DNA from: Escarpia spicata
Taxonomy: Eukaryota > Annelida > Polychaeta > Sabellida > Siboglinidae
Assembly (NCBI GenBank): GCA_963995525.1
Contig: OZ023206.1
Coordinates: forward strand, 2,369,565-2,433,564
Reading direction: 5' to 3'
DNA length: 64,000 nucleotides
The position numbers and the translations under genes are program-made. Every line of letters begins with the position of its first letter. Within the stretch, counting starts at the first letter, position 1. Of this stretch, positions 1 to 11,299 are shown piece after piece. Under the pieces are notes generated by a model. That model searched no databases, was not told where the DNA came from, and saw only the letters and a program-made list of their open reading frames with translations.

Positions 1-92
1 TAAACGAGGTGGCTGAGATAACAAAACCAGCACACGTCCCACTTAATGGCCGTCTACAGGATTGTATACAAGTTTATATGTCACGATTCGTA

Positions 93-360
93 GAACATTA
101 ATTAGTTAATTAATTTGTTAATTAGTACAAACCTTTGATCTTTTGCAGTGTTAGGTTAATTAATGTGCTAGTTAGTAACCTTGACCATGACCTTGACCTT
201 TTAATTAGTTAATTAGGTAATCAAATAATTATTATTTAATTGGTAAAAACCTTTTTAATTATGTAATTGATTAATTAATTAGGTAATTAAGAGGTTGTTA
301 TGGGAGTAATAAGGGATAATTAAGGGAAATTAAGGGGCAATTAAAATGGGTAATTGAGAT
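93..360. repeat. AT-rich low-complexity tract with TTAATTAR-type motifs
   Basis: This stretch is built from irregular short repeats of TTAATTA and TTAATTAGGTAA flavour, ending in a run of AATTAAGG variants. It lies 3' of the fucolectin-like gene. I see no gene, and no clear polyadenylation signal for that gene. Confidence 0.6.
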
Positions 361-628
361 ACATTACCTGTCAATTAAAACGGCATAAGAAACACTGCCG
401 CAATAAAACAATTCGATTCATATTCTGAATTTGAATCAGTGAATAATCTGCTAAAAGTGACACCATATTACAGTGAGTGCAAACTGGTAGATTAATTGCT
501 GCTGTGTAATGAAGACACGTCACGAGGATTGCCAAAAGTTCGTTAATGTCTTGCCACCGTCAGCTAACACCCTGCCGTTTTTGCTGATATCTTCCCCCTT
601 CCTTGACGTTTACCAAACACGACTCGAT

Positions 629-1035
629 TTACTTAAACGTGAGGAATATCTCGCATAACTTTCGGTGACGGGAAGGGGCGCTGAGGATGACAAGGTACAC
701 ATATCGACACTGCACGGCGCTGCAGTCGCACTTGAACACGCATTTTCCGGGTTCGTTAGCACAGAACGAAGGGTTGTTGTTAAACGGGAGCATGACCGAG
801 TGATCGCCCTCCGTGTACACCATCGTCGCCGGGAAGTCGAGGCACTCCCCTCCGTCCAACACCGCCGTCACCGTCACGTCGTCAACTGTCGGCAGTTCGA
901 CGCGAAGAATGAATTCTTTGTCGGACTCTGGTGTTGTCACTTGCTGACAGGTGGTGTTGTTTAAGTCGGTGACGTCATACACGTTGTAGTCGTTGCGATA
1001 TCCTGTCATCTTGACCGTGTTTCTGTCGAAATAAT
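629..1035 (-). CDS. Fucolectin-like gene, putative last exon (Cys-rich C-terminal domain)
   Basis: This is an open exon read on the minus strand. An acceptor (TTCTTCTGCAG) precedes the position 1035 end, and the frame runs about 135 residues to a TAA stop. The product begins YFDRNTVKMTGY and ends KLCEIFLTFK. It contains paired cysteines (FCANEPGKCVFKCDC, then QCRYVYLVIL), which suggests a disulfide-bonded secreted domain. The entering intron is phase 1, matching the phase 1 end of the exon at 10078-10293, so the three exons can form one frame. I do not recognise this domain by name. The last bases (AAGTAAAT) could also be read as a donor, so a further exon beyond the window is possible. Joining to the other two exons is inferred from strand, phase and gene style. 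Confidence 0.6.
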
Positions 1036-1403
1036 CTGCAGAAGAATAATTAAAATTAAGCATGGAAGTCACATTAATATACCAACAGAGACGCAGCTGT
1101 GAATATATATCACAACATATTTAATATTATTGACTTACAGTTGTTAAGATGTGTTGTGTTATCAACCAGAAGGCATCAGTAATCAGCATTAGACACCCTA
1201 CAGTATTTTGATTAGGTACACGTTTGTAAATAAATGTACACTGCTCTCTCTGTTTTTGAAATACCTCGCCGATTGGTAGATCACATACCAATGACCAAGG
1301 AGGCGTGTGAACCTCGGTACATGGGGAAGATATAAATATGCTGCCCCAAATGTTAGCGTAAATATATATATGTTGTATCTGATTTATTTGCCAGTTTTCT
1401 ATC

Positions 1404-1436
<33 letters not shown>

Positions 1437-1437
<1 letters not shown>

Positions 1438-1715
1438 CAAAAAGCTGGCAAAAAAGCAGATGCCCAAAGAGTGGAGGGGAAAAGAGACGAGGAAGACAAA
1501 GATTGCGATGGGAGGACTGTGTAAAGATAGACTTGGAAGGATTGGGAGAGCTGTGGAGAACGAGAACAAAATATAGAGGGGAATGGAGACAGTTGCTGGA
1601 GAGAGCAGTGCAAGATAAGTCAGAGAAAAGAAGAAAAAGAAAGCTAACTGAAATCAAGGAACGGAATTGAGGCCAGCCTCACCCTGATGACAGAGAATCA
1701 AGAGGAGAACAACAA
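1437..1715 (+). mobile_element. RTE-type LINE 3' end fragment
   Basis: Read in one frame, the segment encodes a basic stretch containing RRGRQRLRWEDC, then GLGELWRTRTKYRGEWRQLL, and stops at a TGA at 1668-1670. The pattern of a G-R-x-R-x-R-W-x-D motif followed by a short W/R-rich helix is the usual C-terminus of reverse transcriptases of RTE-like LINEs. It ends in an AAC-rich tail. It is truncated at the 5' side by an AT microsatellite (1407-1436). It is too degenerate to be active. Confidence 0.5.
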
Positions 1716-1721
1716 CAACAC

Positions 1722-1743
1722 TATGTGTGTGTGTGTGTGCGTG

Positions 1744-1791
<48 letters not shown>

Positions 1792-1793
1792 TG
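1722..1793. repeat. GT and GTGC microsatellite
   Basis: A short GT run passes into a tract of about a dozen GCGT tetramers. It separates the RTE-type tail from the Penelope-like fragment. Confidence 0.9.
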
Positions 1794-2160
1794 GATAGAG
1801 TGGAATGCAGTGAAAGTAACGGACAAGGAGACTAGACGGAGAAAGCACGTAAAACGGCAATACGGATACGAAAACCAGGAATACTAATCAACCGATATAG
1901 AAACGTCGAGCTGTCACATTAGGCCATGAGTCAGGACCCATAATTTGGGCCACCATTAAATTTTTAGGGGCGAACGCTGGAGATGGAAAATATATGATAG
2001 CATTGCAGCACTGGTAGCTTTCTGTGAGAAATCACTTTGTTTATCACTATCCGAATTTGGTGACGTCATCCGACCCGGACGTTACACGCACTGACAAATG
2101 CACCTTGATAACAAACAGCAGAAAGTTTATTCCTCCATCAACCATTTACACATATATAGA

Positions 2161-2196
<36 letters not shown>

Positions 2197-2213
2197 CATC
2201 ATCATTGTGCAGC
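1794..2213 (+). mobile_element. Penelope-like element 3' fragment; first copy of a duplicated block
   Basis: The opening bases encode an EWNAVKVTDKETRRRKHVK-type peptide. This matches the W-x-x-A-K-V-x-D-x-E...R-x-x-x-V-K-E signature seen at the C-terminus of Penelope-like polyproteins. After it comes non-coding sequence of about 300 bp and an AT run. The whole block recurs at 12298-12690 with only scattered substitutions, and in both places it leads directly into the 3' tail of an RTE LINE. Confidence 0.6.
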
Positions 2214-2271
2214 CGTAGTATCCCGTGGTTGGGCGAAGGCTTCAGCATGTCGTTTCCAAATCTGCCAGTCT
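2195..2271 (-). mobile_element. RTE LINE copy 1, 3' tail
   Basis: Read on the minus strand this is the RTE 3' UTR ending in an (ATG)n tail, as in copy 2 at 12663-12745. It breaks off at GTCTT, where the L2-like element enters; the RTE sequence resumes near 6158 with CTTGCGCTATCC. Confidence 0.7.
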
Positions 2272-2636
2272 TAATAATAATAATAATAATATTTATTTTT
2301 ATAGAGCGCAATTTCCAATAAAATGCTCAGAGCGCTGTACAAGAAGCTAATATCATAGAACATTAAAATTTAGCAAAGGTATGTGCACAATAGATATAAA
2401 ATACAAATTTGATATAATAATTATAAAAACTGAATTTTTTTATTTAATTCACTAAAAATAGATAAATTAAAAAAAATATATATATATATAAAGCTGTTAT
2501 TTAAACATTATTAAGATATATAAGATACTTTATGTATATATAGAATAAATAATAGATATAATATTTACATATATGCAATCATGGGTAGATAAATAAAATA
2601 TAAGTTTAGGAGTAAAATGTCAAAGAAAGTAAAATG

Positions 2637-4115
2637 TCAACAGTATTCGGCTTTGAACATGTGTGTTTTCAGAGTCCGTTTGAACAGTGTTAGGTTTCCA
2701 CTACATTTTATGTGAAACGGCAGCAGATTCCATAATCGAGGTCCTATCACTTCGAATGCACGATCACCAAAACTAACAAGCTTCGTTCGCGGCACGTATA
2801 GCAGATATTGTTGGGACGAACGTGTGCGCCCTGCAGAGCACTGTGTCTTCAGCATGTTCTCCAGGTACACTGGTCCGGTGCCGTTCAGACATCGATACAC
2901 ATGCATAAGAATCTTGAATTCGATTCGACATTTTACAGGTAGCCAATGTAGTTCTTTCAGGATTGGGGTAATGTGATCTCGGCGAGGTGTAAGAGTAATG
3001 ATTCTTGCTGCCATGTTTTGAATGCGTTGGAGTTTATTCAAATGTTCAAGTGGTAGTCCAGCAAGCAGCGCATTCCCATAATCCAGTCTGGACATGACGA
3101 AGGCGTGGACTAATGATTTCGTCGCATCTAAGGTAAGGTAACGTCTGATACGGCTAATGTTGTGTAGGTGCATGTAGGCTGTTCGGCAGATGGCACAGAC
3201 ATGGTTCGCCATGCCAAGGGATGAGTCGAATATGACGCCAAGGTTACGAACATTAGATGATGCGCTCAGAGTTGCATCACCGATGATTATGCGGATATCC
3301 TTCATCAGTGGCAACTTGTGCTTGGTGCCGAATACCACGACATCCGTCTTCTGGTCGTTTAGCTTCAGTGAATTGGACCGCAACCATTCCCCTATATGCT
3401 CAAGGCAATTACACAGATTGTCTATTGAATTCACTTGGTCATCTCCGCCGGGACAAAACGAGACGTAAAGTTGCGTGTCGTCTGCATAAAAATGATAGTC
3501 CACCCTGAATTTCTTGATGATGTCGCCGAGCGGTGAGATATATGCCGTAAAAAGCAACGGCCCAAGCACAGAGCCTTGCGGCACGCCAAACGGCACAGGT
3601 ATTGATGAAGATTTGTCACTGCCAATACGCACGAGCTGCCGCCGTCCGGACAAGTACGATCTAAACCACTCGAGCGCAGCGCCTGTCACACCAAATCTAC
3701 GAGTCAATCTACTCAGCAGAATGGCGTGGTTAATGGTATCGAAGGCTGCGGTCAAGTCAAGCATGACTAGAACAACAACGTGGCCTCGGTCGACTGCAGA
3801 CAGAATGTCACTATGCACTTTAAGTAGAGCAGTTTCAGTGGAGTGATGTTGTCGATATGCGGATTGAAACTGGTTGTGCAAATTATTCTTTTGCATGTGG
3901 TCGCCAAGCTGCTTTGCTACAACGCGCTCAAGCACTTTCGAGACAAATGCCAGATTGGAGACAGGTCGATAGTTTTGCACCAGATTTGGATTTAGTTCAT
4001 TCTTCTTTATTAATGGCGATATGTAACTGGTCTTATATTGACCAGGAACGACAGACGATTTCAGTGATTGCATAATTATGCGTGACACGATCGGAAGAAG
4101 TTCATCAATCGTCAC
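2637..4115 (-). pseudogene. L2-like LINE pol, reverse transcriptase part
   Basis: An open frame of about 490 residues carries the reverse transcriptase of the L2/CR1 group. The landmarks in order are NYRPVSNLAFVSKVLERVV, RQHHSTETALLKVHSDIL, LDLTAAFDTINHAIL, GVPQGSVLGPLLF, the catalytic YADDTQLYV, and a C-terminal RLDYGNALL...LQRIQNMAARII region ending in LWNLLPFHIK. The frame starts mid-protein at a GTG, not at a true initiator. It is offset from the endonuclease frame upstream, because residues expected between APPKSC and IDELLPIV are missing. That suggests a small deletion that also shifted the frame. The element encoded target-primed reverse transcription but this copy cannot make one continuous ORF2p. 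Confidence 0.85.
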
Positions 4116-5733
4116 ACGATTTTGGTGGTGCGTCCATGACGATTTTCTTTATAGATTCTGTTGTTGGCATGGAGAACAATGACAGTTCACATGTGCAGTG
4201 GTTGTCCAGCGTTCTAGCATTAGTACTCGGCAACTCGCTACGGATATGGCTTGTCTTCTCAGCGAAGAACGTTGCGAATCTCTCCGCCAATTCAGAATTC
4301 GAATCATGTGTCGGAAGCTCTGTGTTATTATTTCTGTGAAGAAGAGTGTTCGCAGCAGCAAACAACTGTTTCTGGTCATTTCCAATGTCCCGGATTTTTT
4401 CGGAATAGAAAGTAGTCTTGGCATGTAGCAGCATATCATTTACCAGCTTGCATTGTTCACGAAACATTTGTAGATGAACTTCCAGTTTGGATTTCCGCCA
4501 TGTTCGTTCTCGCCGCCTTCTCTCTTGTTTGGCGTCGCGCAGATCATCGTTATACCAGGCTGTATCTGGTCTCAGTCGGACGCACTTTTCTAGCAAAGGG
4601 GCGTGTGTATCAACGATATTCATAAGAGTAGCGTCGTAGTGGCTGACCAATTCATCAACACTTAGTGACTCGAGATCTTCAGGTCGAAACACGGGTATGT
4701 CTTGTCGAAATATATCCGCATTTATTGCGCGTAACTTCCGATATTTTGTTTTCGTAAGTGCCGCACGATTTCTAGCAGCACTGATGGTGAGGTTAACAGC
4801 AGAGTGGTCAGAGAGTCCTATGTCTGTGATAACGACATTGCGAATGAGGTGTTCGTCCGTGCAGCGAGTCAGTAGCACATCCAGTGTATGTCCCTTCCTA
4901 TGGGTGGATCCATGCACGTGCATCGTCATACCTGTTGACTGTAGAGAACTTGTGAGTCGTCTTGCGTCTGGATCCGAGTTATCATCCAGATGGAAGTTGA
5001 GATCTCCAATGACAATGAATGGACCAGGTTGTAATAAATGTTGGTCGATGAATTGACCCCATTCCTCGAAAAAGGCCGATGTTGTTAGGCCGTTTTTCGA
5101 AGATGGAGGCGGGCGGTACACAACGACAATGCGCAGACATGACTTACAGGTTTTCAATGTACATTCAATATGGTCGAACGTCCGAAACACTTCAGTGATC
5201 CGTTTTCGTACGTTTAGTCCGGATTTGTGGATGATAGCAACACCACCACCTTTACCAACTGGACGTGGCGTGTGTTTAATTGTATATCCAGTTGGTGTGA
5301 GTTCTTTTCTGACGCAAGCGTTGGTCGATGGCTTTAACCAGGTTTCACATAGCGCCATAATATCCACATTGTTTTCGAGAATATGGTCTGAGATAGCCAA
5401 TGTCTTATTTCGACAGGATTGAGCGTTTATATAACATATGTCGACGCCAGGTTCTCGAAGATCCGGCGATGATGACGATATCAGTGGTACACGTGTAATG
5501 TTGACACTGTTGGCGCCAGAGAGTGCAGATTTATCAAAGTTCCTGCCGAATGTAGTTACTGTCGGAATCAAACAATAGTGCTTAATCCCCGCTGTTGTTC
5601 CTCGGTGGGTTTTTGGCACGGAACAAATCTTTAATGACCGAAGCGTTTGTAGAGTCTTCAGTGGAATCGTTTGTTTGGCCCTCAATGCAATGAGCCCGAT
5701 GGCATGCAGTTCTTGACTGGTGAAAGCCAGCAT
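4105..5733 (-). pseudogene. L2-like LINE pol, N-terminal and APE endonuclease part
   Basis: This 542-codon frame encodes the apurinic-type endonuclease that nicks target DNA for LINE insertion. Visible motifs are CYINAQSCRNK near the start, the catalytic-glutamate segment MALCETWLKP, GGGVAIIHKSG, VVVYRPPPSS, the FIVIGDLNFHLDD aspartate/asparagine segment, and the terminal LSDHSAV (SDH) motif. Downstream it carries the basic linker before the RT. It stops at MDAPPKSCDD where the RT frame should continue. Nearly all catalytic motifs are intact, so this copy is young despite the break. Confidence 0.85.
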
Positions 5734-6157
5734 GTTTACACTCTGTTAAGTGTCAACACTGATTTAACAATGGGAATGTGATACAGTGTTCCTACCCAAG
5801 TTTAGTCATGCAGCAAATTGTCACATTGCACAACATGGTATAAATGTTGTTGAATCGGCAGACCCTTTGTGAAGGACGCGCAACGATGACTTAAACGTGT
5901 TTGGTGACCTGCATCGACGTTTGGCAGGCGTGTCTGCGTCACGATTGAAAAGATAGAAGCACTGCAGCTTTAAAACACTAAAATCGCACAAAATAAGTAC
6001 AATCCGTGTAATATCGGTGAACCATCGTACCGTCCAAGAGTTCATGTGTAACGTAGAACTAAACTCTCCACGCACATATAAGAATATATATATATAATTA
6101 TGTAAAGACACGAGACGATCTGTATGGCGGCAGCACAAAGCGCACACCCACAATATA

Positions 6158-7101
6158 TATCTTGCGCTATCCTCTGCCAGATGGTGCCCTTCCAGTACTC
6201 GTGTAGTTCGTATCTCCACCGTCTCGCCGGTCTTCCTCTAGATCGTTTCCCTTCGTAAGGTCTCCAGGTTGTGATACGCGATGTCCATCGTTTCTCTCGT
6301 AGTCTGCTGATGTGCCCTGCCCAGGTCCACTTCTGTCTTCTGATTTGTTCTGTCAAGTCTATGATCTTTGTCTTCTGCCTTACCCAGATGTTTGTTGTTC
6401 TCTCCCGATATGTGATGTTTAATATATTCTTTCCATCTTTGTTCGTGCGGCTGCTAGCTTGTTCTTTGCCTGGATGGTGAGTACCCATGTTTTCGCGCCG
6501 CATGTCATCGCTGGAAGAACGCATGAGTTGAAGACTTGTCTCTTCAAGCAGGTTCCAAAGTTACCCTTGAAGATGTCGAGGTGTTTGGCAAATGCTCTCC
6601 AGCCGGCAGTTATGCTTCTTTGAATCTCCTTGTCTTTGTTTTTGTCTCTGATACCGTATCGCTGTCCCAGACAGACGTAGCTTTCAACGTTCTCTATCTG
6701 CGTCGTGTAGTTATATATATTGGTGTGTCATTTTCTACCATCACTTTTGTCTTCGAGATATTCATCTTGAGACCTTGTTTTTCACTTTCATCAGCTAGCT
6801 CCTGCAGCATGTTTTGTAGTTCTTGCGGTGTAGTAGCGCATATGAGTAGGTCATCGGCGAAGCGAAGATGGCTGAGATATTCTCCGTCTATCATCACGCC
6901 TTTGGTTTCCCAGATCAGTCTTCGGATATGCTTCCGAGTGTTGCCGTGAACAGCTTGGGCGATATGGTGTCACCCTGTCCTACTCCTCTCTTGATGTTGA
7001 TGTTGTTGCACTTTTTGTGTAGGTGGACTGTCACCGAGCTGTTGGTGTAGATGTCTTTCAGGAGATCAATGTACACATCTTCTATCCCCTGTTCTTGAAG
7101 G
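6158..7101 (-). mobile_element. RTE LINE copy 1, RT C-terminal half
   Basis: On the minus strand this segment encodes LRFADDLLICATTPQELQNML (the RT F-A-D-D catalytic box, 6694-6897) and NISKTKVMVEN. It ends with the RTE C-terminus ITYRERTTNIWVRQKTK, KWTWAGHISRLREKRW and RSRGRPARRWRYEL. It is broken at 7102 by a hAT insertion and continues at 8448. Copy 2 shows the same sequence uninterrupted. Confidence 0.85.
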
Positions 7102-7109
7102 GAGGTCAG

Positions 7110-8447
7110 CAGACCAGACCTGGGGCCGAAATACTCGGTACTCGTGTACTCGAGTACATTTTTTAAGTACTCGTACTCGTACTTGTACTCAATGAAACTT
7201 ATGGGTCATGGACTCGTACTCGTACTCATACTCATTGTACTCAGATTTTACGAGTACTTTCTCAATATGTACTGGTGAAAATAAATATATTTGGTTATAA
7301 AATTAAACTTTCCTAAAATATTTAAATGTTCAACTATTTTTTAAATACTTTGTTAATTCTGATAGAATACCACCTTACCATCCCTACACATAGTACAACC
7401 TCATTCTCTGATAACCATGACTATGATACCCAAACATGGCAGCATCTTTTCCCAGCCAGAAACACCCTCTTCAGCAAACAATAATTGTAGGCTATCAGTT
7501 CAGGCCATAAACCTGTTTGTTTAATTAAGCCACCAGGATGTCCATAAAGAGCCAATTAGCAGTTAACCCACCAATTAGACAGGAAATGCCTTTGATGTAG
7601 TCTGGATACCATGCACTTGACAGTGGCTGACAGTGCTAACTGCTAAGAACAAGAAATGCCAGTCTTCCTCTGTAGAAGTAAGGTAGCTCAAGTTAGGGTT
7701 CCTCCTGCACTAGTATAATCCCATGCCAGCAGCATGGCTAAAAAGTCCAAAGGGGATGCTGAGCCTGTTATGTGGACATGTGTTAACCCTCTCAACAACT
7801 AGTAGTCTATGATTAGAAAATATAAACTGCAAACTTATGATATCAGCAGATTGCTGATTGTAGAGGTGAGAGAATACCTCAGTCAGCCATGTACAGATCA
7901 TTACAGTGACCCACTGCAGTTCTGAGGTTTCCAACTCTGGCTCAGTTGGTCCCTCACCATCTCAGCATTCCGGCCTCATCAGCCCCAGTTGAAAGGGTAT
8001 TTAGCGTAGCCGAGAAAGTATTCTGCCCTGAACGGTGCAGCCTGAAAGACTCAACCTGTGAACAACTCATGTTCATTCGGTGCAATGGCAAATAGATGAT
8101 AAGATCTTACGATGCCACTGAAATGAATGCCAATGAAGTTAATTTCGTTGTTGATGAAATAGAGGTTATTCTTAGTTTTCCTCATAAAAAAGGTATCAAC
8201 TGCCATTGCATATTCACTTGTGCTGAGTTATATAAATTAGATTAATTAAATAATTTTAAAATACGTTATTATTTAATATTTGTTATTATTTAAAATGTAC
8301 TCGTACTTTTACTCGTACTCGTGAGAATGTACTCGTACTTGTACTCGTACTCAGCTTTTAGCAATGTACTCGTACTCGTACTCATCCATCATCAAAGTAC
8401 TCGTACTCGTACTTGTACTCATGAAAATGTACTCGGCCCCAGGTCTG
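7110..8447 (+). mobile_element. hAT-type DNA transposon, internally deleted, copy 1
   Basis: The element is bounded by inverted termini CAGACCTGGGGCCGA and its complement, and is flanked by a perfect 8-bp direct duplication GAGGTCAG (7102-7109 and 8448-8455), as expected for hAT transposition. The left end has an extra CAGAC before the TIR. Subterminal regions are packed with TACTCG/GAGTA repeats on both sides. Inside, a start MAKKSKGDAEPVMW and a C-terminal hAT dimerisation-type segment (IPASSAPVERVFS, EQLMFIRCNGK) survive with most of the transposase missing. It is a non-autonomous derivative; the sister copy at 23951-25217 has the same deletion. Confidence 0.85.
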
Positions 8448-8455
8448 GAGGTCAG

Positions 8456-9400
8456 TATTGCTTGAGTTTGCACCGAGTCGAAAACCTTCTCGTAGTCGGC
8501 GAAAGCGATGCAGAGCGGGATATTATTTTCACGGCACTTCTCTTTCAGTTGGTTTACGACGTGTATGTGGTCTGTCGTTGAGTACCTGAGCTTCTGAATC
8601 CTGCTTGCTCTCGTGGTTGGTTTTCGTCCAGTGTCTTCTCTAGTCTATTCGTTAGTATCTTTGTGAGTAATTTGTAGATGTTTGATAACAAACATATCGG
8701 TCTGTAGTTCTTTATTTCTTTCTTATTTCCCTTCTTGAAGATTATCATCATCTTTGCATTCTTCCAAGCGGTGGGTATTGGCTTTCTGATAAGCATTAAG
8801 TATACAGCTCAGCCAGTGTTTTCAAGATGGTATCTTCTCCTGCTTTTAATGTTTCAATGTTTACATGGGCGTTGCCTGATGTCTTCCCATTCTTCATATC
8901 TCTTAGCGCAGCTTCCACTTCCCATGGTGTTATCTCTGGTACCTCTTTCGGGTCGGTGTGGATTATGGTACTCTGTTCACTGTCATATAGCTCGGTGTAG
9001 AATTGCTCTATTCGTTCCATGATCATACCTTGGTCTTGTATTTCTCTACCCTGCTTGTCTCGAAGTGTAATCAGTCTGTATCGGCCTAGTGCCTGTGTTC
9101 TTCTTGCTTTCTTCAGCCTCTTTGTTTCTCGTATGATCTCTTGTTTGTACTTTCTGAGTTTGTCCTCCTTCACTTCTTTTTTGATGATCTTGCTTATTTC
9201 TGCGTACTCTATTTGTTTTTACGGACGCCGTTATCCACCATTTCTCGTCGTTTCTTTATTAGTGCTCGTGTCGGTGATGATATTCTCATCACTACACGCC
9301 TGTTGATTGCTTTGGCTCACTTGTTGCACTTAGTTGGATCATCTCAGTGATGTTTTCGCTTATGGTGTCGATGTTGTCTAGTTCCTGTAGCGTCTCGTAT
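8456..9400 (-). mobile_element. RTE LINE copy 1, RT N-terminal half
   Basis: The element continues after the hAT. Frames at 8554-8796 and 8796-9173 encode the linker and RT fingers: KLRKYKQEIIRETKRLKKA, PEITPWEVEAALRDMKNGK, then MMIIFKKGNKKEIKNYRPIC and LSNIYKLLTKILTNRLE. Weaker traces (ATSEPKQSTGV) extend to about 9400. The endonuclease domain is absent, because the element is cut off at the inverted repeat around 9411. Several frameshifts are present. Confidence 0.8.
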
Positions 9401-9410
9401 ATATATATAT

Positions 9411-9715
<305 letters not shown>

Positions 9716-10077
9716 CCGCCATCACAGTATTTTGACCTGAAACTCGTTCCAATTTTCATTTAATTTATGTTATCGTCAATTATGGCGTTGTACGCTGCAG
9801 ATAGTAATTTCCCGATAAATCTAACTTATATCCATAATGGCGCCCTCTGTAGAATGGATGACCACTCAATGTTCCACTAAATAAAATATAATAACTCTAT
9901 AGAATTTCCTCCGTGGTCTTCAAAACATCGCCAATTATGTAGATGACAGGCGGATGGTCCAATGACACAAATGAATATAGAAATAGGCGAGCGGACCTTG
10001 GCACCCGGGAGATACACTTACCTCCAAATGTCTCCAGTTAACATATTAATACATAGATATTCATTAAACACACTCAC
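9716..10077. other. Unassigned intron sequence
   Basis: This is intron sequence of the fucolectin-like gene, directly downstream of its middle exon. I see no coding or repeat signal in it. Confidence 0.5.
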
Positions 10078-10293
10078 AATAAACCTCCACTTCGCACAGT
10101 GTAAGAACGTCTTTCCCCATTAACTGGATGAACAAGTACCGCCCTCTGACGGTCGTGTCGCACTTCAACATCTTCCTGGCAGGGAAGACGTCGTAGTAAT
10201 GGAGACACACTTGACGGGGAGATTTGTCTGGGCCAGTCAATGTGGTGGGCCTCATGTTAGTCACACCTATTTTGAAGTTATGAAGGCGATTGC
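10078..10293 (-). CDS. Fucolectin-like gene, exon encoding the second half of the FTP/F5/8C domain
   Basis: This exon of 216 nt is bounded by an acceptor (TTTTTCTTATAGTTGCAG) and a GTGAGT donor, and is phase 1 at both ends. It encodes NRLHNFKIGVTNM, then VCLHYYDVFPARKML, then TVRGRYLFIQLMGKDVLTLC and EVEVY. That is the C-terminal half of the fucose-binding lectin (fucolectin/tachylectin-4/pentraxin) type of the F5/8C galactose-binding fold. Together with the exon at 16337-16546 it gives about 142 residues, the normal size of one such domain. These domains act outside the cell, binding fucosylated glycans in innate recognition. I cannot confirm the Ca or sugar ligands. Confidence 0.8.
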
Positions 10294-10402
10294 CTGCAAC
10301 TATAAGAAAAACTCCACGCATTAACGCTCATTGTCTTCTTTCAGGATAGACCGTACACGAAGTGTTTTATGAGTCAACAAAATAAGTTTACATAAATCAC
10401 CC

Positions 10403-10450
10403 GCAAGTACACACGCAAGTACACACGCAAGTACACACGCAAGTACACAC
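10403..10450. repeat. 12-bp tandem repeat, four copies
   Basis: The unit GCAAGTACACAC occurs four times without change, then degrades into CA dinucleotides. Confidence 0.9.
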
Positions 10451-10579
10451 GCACACATGTTGCAACTAGACAAATATCACGGACGATTTTAGACGGCTGC
10501 TCATACATCTGGTGTAGCAACAACCATGCGTCCCTACGCCACCCTTATGCGCCTGTTGATACACCCAAAGGACAAAGTA

Positions 10580-10985
10580 GAGCGAGAAGAACAGAGCGGA
10601 CCGGTGTATCAAGTACCATGCAAGATGTAGTGATGAATATATTGGGGAGACGGGACGAATGTTCAAGACGAGACTTGAGGAATACATACAGGATGTTGAC
10701 AGCACAAAGAAAGAGGAATACACGAGGAGCGAGGAAAAAGATCGATGTCGACCATCAACAAGTCCACCGTCACGGACCACGCAACAATTCAAAATTACAC
10801 CACAGACTGGGAGGTAGCGAACATAGTAGACAAGGAAGCCAACAGAAGAACACGACACGTAAAAGAAGCCATATGGTCAGGAAAGACCAAAACACCAATC
10901 AACCGAGACAATGAGAATTATGAACTATATCACATGCGTGATGACGTCATACGTCACATGTATGATGACGTCATACGTCACATGT
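10580..10985 (+). pseudogene. Penelope-like element fragment with GIY-YIG endonuclease remnant
   Basis: Allowing frameshifts, the plus strand encodes GPVYQVPCK, then SDEYIGETGRMFKTRLEEYI. This is the GIY-YIG endonuclease core (VY near the start, YIGETGR, then a helix) that Penelope-like elements carry C-terminal to their RT. It is followed in the next frame by STVTDHATIQNYTTDWEVA, DKEANRRTRHVKEAIW and INRDNENYELYHM, the usual extreme C-terminus of that family. The RT of this copy is absent. It is intronic, in antisense orientation to the fucolectin-like gene. Confidence 0.65.
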
Positions 10986-11011
10986 ATGATGACGTCATAC
11001 GTCACATGTAC
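10940..11011. repeat. 24-bp tandem repeat (x3), each with a TGACGTCA palindrome
   Basis: Three identical copies of a 24-bp unit (GATGACGTCATACGTCACAT plus GTAT). Each contains a perfect CRE octamer TGACGTCA (10942, 10966, 10990) and a neighbouring ACGTCA half site. It overlaps the 3' end of the Penelope-like fragment. Confidence 0.95.
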
Positions 11012-11299
11012 TGAAGAAGTTGATGTGTTACCCTGAAGAAAGACTCCAAGGAAAACTACAAGGTAAAATCACGTATTGGACATGTCAAAAAGAAATCGTT
11101 TGCATTTATATCGTATAGACTTTCGCCTTCTGTCAAGCAAGTTTCGTTAACATATAACATCCGGGTCGGGTGACGTCGCAAGGAAGTAATAGGCAGAACA
11201 TATTAGAATGGTTAATTCCCTAGAGAATGAACATATCACCAACGTGTGAGTACTGGCGCTTAACTGAATCCCTTTTCCCATTATAAAACGTTAGAAAAA

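Larger units (their letters stand above)
2272..6157 (-). mobile_element. L2-like LINE inserted into RTE copy 1
   Basis: A long, relatively young non-LTR retrotransposon. At its 3' end (low coordinates) it has the GCGCTCTATAAAAATAAA-type tail followed by a TTA microsatellite, which is characteristic of L2-group elements. Endonuclease and reverse transcriptase frames follow upstream. Comparison with RTE copy 2, which runs uninterrupted across the site, places the insertion between GTCTT and CTTGCGC, so the target duplication is only about 3-4 bp. The stretch 5757-6157 has no recognised coding content and may be the 5' UTR; the exact 5' end is uncertain. Confidence 0.75.

Noticed and set aside
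4082..4339. Plus-strand ORFs across the L2-like LINE
   Set aside because: They are shadows of the minus-strand endonuclease and RT frames.
5821..6219. Minus-strand 132-codon ORF upstream of the L2-like pol
   Set aside because: It mixes RTE C-terminal sequence with LINE 5' sequence across an insertion junction, and shows no domain.
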